64,000 bases of DNA from assembly GCA_031549345.1 (NCBI GenBank), contig JAVBPY010000006.1:380140-444139 (forward strand), written 5' to 3'. Each line of letters opens with the position of its first letter. Position 1 is the first letter of the stretch. Positions 59,913 through 64,000 of this stretch are shown one piece after another. The position numbers were made by a program, and so were the translations under genes. Below the pieces are notes generated by a model, which did no database searches, had not been told where the DNA came from, and worked only from the letters and a program-made list of their open reading frames with translations. The DNA comes from CASFRF01 sp031549345. Lineage in GTDB: Bacteria > Verrucomicrobiota > Lentisphaeria > Victivallales > Victivallaceae.

Positions 59913-60827
59913 ATGAGCACCCCACTGAAAAACCGCTACGATTTCGTCCTGATTTTCGACGTTAAAGACGGCAACCCCAACGGTGATCCAGACGCCGGCA
60001 ACCTGCCGCGATTGGATGCGGAATCCGGGCAGGGATTGGTTACCGACGTTTGTTTGAAACGCAAGGTGAGGAATTTTATCCAGCTCAACGGCGACCCCGC
60101 CGCGGGATACGATATTTTCGTCAAAGAAAAAGCCATTCTGAACACGCAGATCGCCGACGCCTACAAACAGCTCGGTATTGATCTCCAAGCCGATCCCGTG
60201 GATGAAAAGGATGGCAAGAAGCGTAAAACCAAGGGAGAAGGGCAGGGGGGCGAAGTGAACAAGGCCCGGACACAGATGTGCAAGACCTTCTTCGATATCC
60301 GTACCTTCGGGGCCGTGCTCTCCACCGGTGCCAACGCCGGTCAGGTGCGTGGACCGATCCAGATGACCTTTGCCCGTTCCTCCGCGCCGGTTGTTGTACT
60401 GGAACACTCCATCACCCGCATGGCCGTGGCCACCGAGGCGGAGGCGGAAAAACAAGGCGGCGACAACCGGACCATGGGGCGCAAAAACACCGTCCCCTAC
60501 GGCGTGTATATCGGCTACGGCTTCGTTTCTGCCAACCTGGCGGCGCAGACCGGCTTCAGCGAAGAGGATTTGGAGATTTTCTGGAGCGCCCTGGTGAATA
60601 TGTTTGAGCACGACCGTTCGGCGGCGCGGGGCCTGATGGCGACGCGAAAACTTCTGGTGTTCAAGCATGCCTCCGCCCTTGGCAACGCACCGGCGCACCA
60701 GTTGTTCGATCTTGTGAAGGTTGAGCGAGCGACGCCGGAAGAGCAACCGGCCCGTGCGTTCAGCGATTTTAAAATCGTCATCGACCGCAACCTCCCCGCC
60801 GGGGTGGAGCTGATCGAGAAAGCGTAA
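59913..60827 (+). CDS. cas7c: Cas7c (Csd2), backbone subunit of the type I-C Cascade
   Basis: A 304-residue RAMP protein that polymerises along the crRNA to form the Cascade backbone. Start ATG 59913 is preferred, with GGAAG 7 nt upstream; the ATG at 59895 overlaps the cas8c stop and has no ribosome binding site. The signatures are FDVKDGNPNGDPDAGNLPR near the start, CLKRKVRNFI, DIRTFGAVLSTG (about 130) and QVRGPIQMTF, with RTMG-type and YGVYIGYGF blocks later. All are typical of Csd2. Confidence 0.95.
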   Translation: MSTPLKNRYDFVLIFDVKDGNPNGDPDAGNLPRLDAESGQGLVTDVCLKRKVRNFIQLNGDPAAGYDIFVKEKAILNTQIADAYKQLGIDLQADPVDEKDGKKRKTKGEGQGGEVNKARTQMCKTFFDIRTFGAVLSTGANAGQVRGPIQMTFARSSAPVVVLEHSITRMAVATEAEAEKQGGDNRTMGRKNTVPYGVYIGYGFVSANLAAQTGFSEEDLEIFWSALVNMFEHDRSAARGLMATRKLLVFKHASALGNAPAHQLFDLVKVERATPEEQPARAFSDFKIVIDRNLPAGVELIEKA

Positions 60828-60853
60828 ACGTTTCGCACGAAGGGAAGGGGTTT

Positions 60854-61495
60854 ATGGCGTATTCCGAAGAGGATTACATCATGCTCTCCGCGTTGCAGCA
60901 TGTGCAATTTTGCCCCCGGCAGTGCTATCTAATTCATGCCGAGCAAATTTGGCAGGAGAATTCATCCACCGCCGCCGGGCGCGTTATGCACGAGCGCGTC
61001 GATCGGCGCGGGACGGAGTTTGCCCGTCCCGGCGTCCGGCTGGCGCGGGCGTTGCCGCTTCGCTGCGAGGCGCTCGGCCTTGTCGGGCGCGCCGACCTGG
61101 TGGAGTTCGACGACAATGCCGGTACAATCCATCCGGTCGAATACAAACTCGGCCAACCCAAGGAAAACGATTGCGATCTCATCCAATTGTGCGCCCAAGG
61201 CATGTCTTTGGAGGAGATGCTCGGCCGTCCGGTCGATACCGGCGCTGTGTACTACGGGAAAATCAGACGACGGTTGAAGGTGGAGTTGACGGCGGAACTC
61301 AAGCAAAAAACGCGTGAAGTGGCGGCGTATGCCCACTCCATCCTTGGCGGAAGCGCGCCTCCGGCGCCTCTTCTGAAAAAATCGCTCTGCAAAAAATGCT
61401 CGCTGGAGGAACGCTGTCTGCCCCAATTAAGGAACATGCCAGACCCGGCAAGCTATTTGGAACAAGAGTTGTTCCGGGAGGATGGTGCATTGTGA
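60854..61495 (+). CDS. cas4: Cas4 nuclease (adaptation)
   Basis: A 213-residue RecB-fold Fe-S nuclease that selects and trims prespacers with a PAM. The N-terminal cluster Cys is in QFCPRQCYLIH (about 18-28). The nuclease residues are in GLVGRADLVEFDD and HPVEYKLGQPKENDCDLIQL (about 76-115), and the C-terminal Fe-S cysteines are in CKKCSLEERC (about 175-184). All parts are present. The stop overlaps the cas1 start by 4 bp (GTGA). Confidence 0.9.
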   Translation: MAYSEEDYIMLSALQHVQFCPRQCYLIHAEQIWQENSSTAAGRVMHERVDRRGTEFARPGVRLARALPLRCEALGLVGRADLVEFDDNAGTIHPVEYKLGQPKENDCDLIQLCAQGMSLEEMLGRPVDTGAVYYGKIRRRLKVELTAELKQKTREVAAYAHSILGGSAPPAPLLKKSLCKKCSLEERCLPQLRNMPDPASYLEQELFREDGAL

Positions 61496-62523
61496 AACAA
61501 CTGCTTAACACATTGTATGTTACCACGCAGGGGTTGTATTTGTCCAAGACCGGCGAAACGTTGTTCGCAACGTTGAAAGGAGAAAAAGTTTCGCAGTTGC
61601 CGTTGTTGAATTTGAGCGGCATTGTCTGCTTCGGCAATGTTTTGTGTTCTCCTTTTCTGCTGGGCGCCTGTGCGGAGCATGGCATCGGGGTGAGTTTTCT
61701 CACAGCGAACGGTCGTTTTCTCGCACGTGTGCAGGGGGCGGTTTCCGGCAATGTTTTGCTGCGGCGGGAGCAATACCGCCAGGCGGACGATCCGGAAAAA
61801 TGCCTCCGATTGGCCGGTAGTTTTATAGCGGGCAAGCTGATCAATTCACGGCAAACGATCATGCGCTTTCGACGCGACCATCCGGATCGGTCCGATGCCG
61901 TACTGGAGGAAATCGCATTGTATTTTCGAAGGCAGATTGCAGGGCTGAAAAACGTTCAAGGCAATTTGGAGGCGCTGCGAGGGGTCGAGGGAGAAGCCGC
62001 TGCCCGGTATTTTGCTGTGTTCAACGCATTCATAACCACCCAGAAAGATGTGTTCCAATTTTCCGGACGCAATCGCCGCCCGCCCTTGGACCCGGTCAAT
62101 GCATTGCTGTCGTTTGTGTATACATTGTTGATGCACGACATCACCGGAGCGCTGGAGTCGGTTGGTCTGGATCCGGCCGTTGGATTTTTGCACAAGGATC
62201 GTCCTGGGCGGGCCTCGCTGGCGTTGGATATGATGGAGGAATTTCGTCCCTATCTGGCCGACCGTCTGGTTCTGACGCTGATCAACCTGAAAAAAATAAC
62301 CGGCAAAGGATTCAAAATCAGTGAGTCTGGGGCTGTTCTTATGGACGATACGACAAAGAAAACGGTGATTTCCGCGTACCAGGAGAGGAAGAAGGAGGAG
62401 ATGATTCATCCTTATTTGCAGGAAAAAATGAAATGCGGATTGCTTCCATTTGTTCAGGCGTTGCTGTTGGCCCGGTATCTGCGGGGGGAACTGAATACGT
62501 ATCCCCCTTTTATTGTGAGGTGA
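61492..62523 (+). CDS. cas1: Cas1 integrase (type I-C)
   Basis: A 343-residue integrase that inserts new spacers. GTG 61492 (MKQLLNTLYVTTQG) is chosen because it overlaps the cas4 stop (GTGA) and gives a typical Cas1 N terminus; a longer frame upstream lies in cas4. The N-terminal beta domain has LNLSGIVCFGNVLCSPFLLG. In the catalytic helical domain, the metal ligands are in ITGALESVGLDP (Glu), GFLHKDRPGR (His) and DMMEEFRP (acidic). The layout is intact. It is followed 7 bp later by cas2. Confidence 0.95.
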   Translation: MKQLLNTLYVTTQGLYLSKTGETLFATLKGEKVSQLPLLNLSGIVCFGNVLCSPFLLGACAEHGIGVSFLTANGRFLARVQGAVSGNVLLRREQYRQADDPEKCLRLAGSFIAGKLINSRQTIMRFRRDHPDRSDAVLEEIALYFRRQIAGLKNVQGNLEALRGVEGEAAARYFAVFNAFITTQKDVFQFSGRNRRPPLDPVNALLSFVYTLLMHDITGALESVGLDPAVGFLHKDRPGRASLALDMMEEFRPYLADRLVLTLINLKKITGKGFKISESGAVLMDDTTKKTVISAYQERKKEEMIHPYLQEKMKCGLLPFVQALLLARYLRGELNTYPPFIVR

Positions 62524-62530
62524 TTGCGCA

Positions 62531-62824
62531 ATGTTGATTTTGGTCAGTTACGACGTTTCAACGGAATCGGAGGGAGGCAAAAGGCGCCTGCGGCGAATCG
62601 CAAAATTGTGTTTGGACCACGGTTTGCGCGTTCAGTTCTCGGTATTCGAGTGTCATATCGATTCAACGCAACTGGTGCATTTTCGCAATAGTCTTCTGAA
62701 GGAAATGGATGAAAATTACGACAGTCTTCGATTTTATATTCTGGGCAATCGTTCGAGCCACCGCGTGGAGCACTATGGGCAAAAGGCCTCCATTAATCTT
62801 GCCGAAGACACCTTGTGCCTATGA
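62531..62824 (+). CDS. cas2: Cas2
   Basis: A 97-residue ferredoxin-fold protein that forms the Cas1-Cas2 integration complex. The N-terminal beta strand carries the conserved Asp in LILVSYDVSTES, and the second part has LRRIAKLCLDHGLRVQFSVF, matching the usual strand-helix-strand order. It closes the cas operon; a terminator and the leader follow. Confidence 0.95.
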   Translation: MLILVSYDVSTESEGGKRRLRRIAKLCLDHGLRVQFSVFECHIDSTQLVHFRNSLLKEMDENYDSLRFYILGNRSSHRVEHYGQKASINLAEDTLCL

Positions 62825-62938
62825 GGGTGATTAATCGTCTTCCATTCTAAATTTTCCATATCAGTGCTCCGAACGCGAACCTTGAGTTCCACCTGCCATG
62901 TGCATGAGGTTCGCGCGTGATATGCAATATGTTGCAAT

Positions 62939-62972
62939 AAAAGGCAATAGGACAATCTCATTGCCTTTTTTC
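62939..62972 (+). terminator. Terminator of the cas operon, upstream of the array
   Basis: AAAAGGCAAT (62939-62948) pairs with ATTGCCTTTT (62960-62969) with an 11-nt loop and a further T-run. It separates cas transcription from the array. Confidence 0.8.
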
Positions 62973-62977
62973 GTTGT

Positions 62978-63006
62978 TTGACAATTAAATAAATGTCTAG
63001 AAAAAT
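62978..63006 (+). promoter_or_regulatory. Candidate array promoter in the CRISPR leader
   Basis: TTGACA (62978-62983) with AT-rich -10 candidates (TAGAAA 62998-63003, or AAAAAT 63001-63006 at 17 bp). The first repeat starts at 63064. An inverted repeat, ATTGAT (63023-63028) and ATCAAT (63038-63043) around GAATTC, lies between them. Confidence 0.45.
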
Positions 63007-63063
63007 GACATTCGCGCAATCCATTGATTTGAATTCTATCAATCAACGGGTTACAGTAACAGA

Positions 63064-64000
63064 GTCGGGCCCCTCGCGGGCCCGCGTATTGAAACTCAAG
63101 GGGCCTGGGCATTGCATGACTTGGTACGGTGTCGGGCCCCTCGCGGGCCCGCGTATTGAAACCGCGCGCGCAAAACGTTTAATGTCGCGCAAGCCGCGTC
63201 GGGCCCCTCGCGGGCCCGCGTATTGAAACACTTACGGTTGAGGCCTTAAGCATCGAACAGTCGAGTCGGGCCCCTCGCGGGCCCGCGTATTGAAACGATA
63301 ATATTCATAAAACGTATTGACTCGGCAAAGCGTCGGGCCCCTCGCGGGCCCGCGTATTGAAACGTAGCATCTCGCATCAGTACGTCGACCTCGACGCGTC
63401 GGGCCCCTCGCGGGCCCGCGTATTGAAACTTTTATCCCTTTTTTTTGTTTTTTTGCCGGGCTCGTCGGGCCCCTCGCGGGCCCGCGTATTGAAACGGCGG
63501 CGGCGCGGGTGGCGGCGGCTCTTTGGCAAGTCGGGCCCCTCGCGGGCCCGCGTATTGAAACCGCGCATACCGCGAGGAGCTGGATAGCCTGTGGGGTCGG
63601 GCCCCTCGCGGGCCCGCGTATTGAAACCCGGGCGGTTCAGGAAAGGGTACAACCCCGTGCGTCGGGCCCCTCGCGGGCCCGCGTATTGAAACCGTCCGCT
63701 TGATGTCGGCGGAACCGGATATGACTGTCGGGCCCCTCGCGGGCCCGCGTATTGAAACCGCGCCGACTTGCCGATGTTGTCAAGGTCGTCAAGTCGGGCC
63801 CCTCGCGGGCCCGCGTATTGAAACTCCGGCCTCCCAAGGCCAACGAAACAGAATCAAGTCGGGCCCCTCGCGGGCCCGCGTATTGAAACCCGGAATCGCT
63901 CTTGTGCAAGGTCTGCACGCCAAGTCGGGCCCCTCGCGGGCCCGCGTATTGAAACTTAAGTGTACGCTCAATCGTCTTAATAGCGTCAAGTCGGGCCCCT
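63064..64000 (+). CRISPR. Type I-C CRISPR array, 14 full repeats, continuing past the window end
   Basis: Repeats of 32 bp, identical in all copies examined, begin at 63064, 63131, 63198, 63265, 63332, 63398, 63464, 63530, 63596, 63661, 63727, 63793, 63858 and 63924; a fifteenth starts at 63990 and is cut by the window. The repeat begins GTCGGGCCCC and ends ATTGAAAC, as in I-C systems. Its stem CGGGCCC/GGGCCCG with loop CTCGC leaves an 11-nt tail CGTATTGAAAC, matching the Cas5d-made 5' handle. Spacers are 33-35 nt: the first four are 35, then 34 or 33. Leader-proximal order is by position next to cas2. Confidence 0.97.

Larger units (their letters stand above)
62825..63063 (+). other. CRISPR leader region
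   Basis: A 239-bp non-coding stretch between cas2 and the first repeat. It contains three direct GCAATA copies spaced exactly 10 bp apart (62924, 62934, 62944), the cas-operon terminator, the candidate array promoter, and a small inverted repeat about 20-40 bp before the first repeat. No gene is evident. Confidence 0.75.

Noticed and set aside
61396..61491. Extended N terminus of Cas1 from an upstream ATG
   Set aside because: This lies inside cas4 and is not Cas1-like; the GTG at 61492 with a 4-bp overlap gives the normal N terminus.
63043..63989. Several open frames through the CRISPR array with repeated peptide units
   Set aside because: The repeated peptides come from reading the 32-bp repeats in frame; they are not genes.

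Overview
The window is about 64 kb of GC-rich bacterial chromosome, densely coding, with short intergenic gaps and sigma70-type promoters of the form TTGxxA-N16/17-TATxxT. The gene mix suggests an anaerobic, fermentative, glycan-degrading member of the PVC superphylum, most plausibly Lentisphaerota (Victivallis-like). The mix includes large cytoplasmic or lipoprotein glycan-active enzymes, a PL8-type lyase, sialate esterase and sialidase, FAD-oxidoreductase/NHL-repeat proteins, McsAB, a trimeric [FeFe]-hydrogenase, FtsW/FtsH and a type I-C CRISPR system. This is inference from gene content; there is no rRNA in the window.

Layout. 1-6152: the tail of a probable LacI-type regulator, an MFS transporter, and a divergently transcribed giant heparinase-like lyase. 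6230-12944: housekeeping and envelope genes (UDP-sugar pyrophosphorylase, FtsW, FHA protein, FtsH, DUF167, cofactor-independent phosphoglycerate mutase). 12953-20135: FAD oxidoreductase, a large NHL-like lipoprotein, twin mini-lipoproteins and a zinc-ribbon membrane protein. 20229-36359 (minus strand): a glycan-degradation island. It holds a GH42 enzyme, two pentapeptide-like surface-repeat proteins, a PL8 lyase, a sialate O-acetylesterase, an alpha/alpha-barrel protein, a six-hairpin glycosidase and a second TIM-barrel hydrolase, and ends in an acyltransferase/acyl-ACP synthetase fusion. 36562-42183: a tightly overlapping mcsA-mcsB-histidine kinase-membrane protein operon, then a thioredoxin-like membrane protein.

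42324-46179: tRNA-His with a degenerate copy of its 3' half downstream, an MBOAT acyltransferase with an SGNH partner, and a secreted SGNH hydrolase. 46462-50569: the hydCBA-type [FeFe]-hydrogenase operon behind a structured 5' UTR. 50706-53272: a YtrA-type GntR regulator with an ABC exporter. 53269-55047: a sialidase on the minus strand. 55322-64000: a complete type I-C locus, cas3-cas5-cas8c(-internal cas11c)-cas7-cas4-cas1-cas2, then leader and array (14 full repeats, running off the window).

How it fits together. The glycan genes look built to deacetylate, desialylate and cleave uronic-acid polymers such as host glycosaminoglycans or mucin. Fermentation of the sugars would produce reductant that the hydrogenase disposes of as H2. 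The most interesting candidates for new biology are the McsAB/histidine-kinase/degenerate-synthase membrane protein operon, the structured hydrogenase leader, the internally initiated Cas11c, a likely leaderless zinc-ribbon membrane protein, and the tandem mini-lipoproteins.
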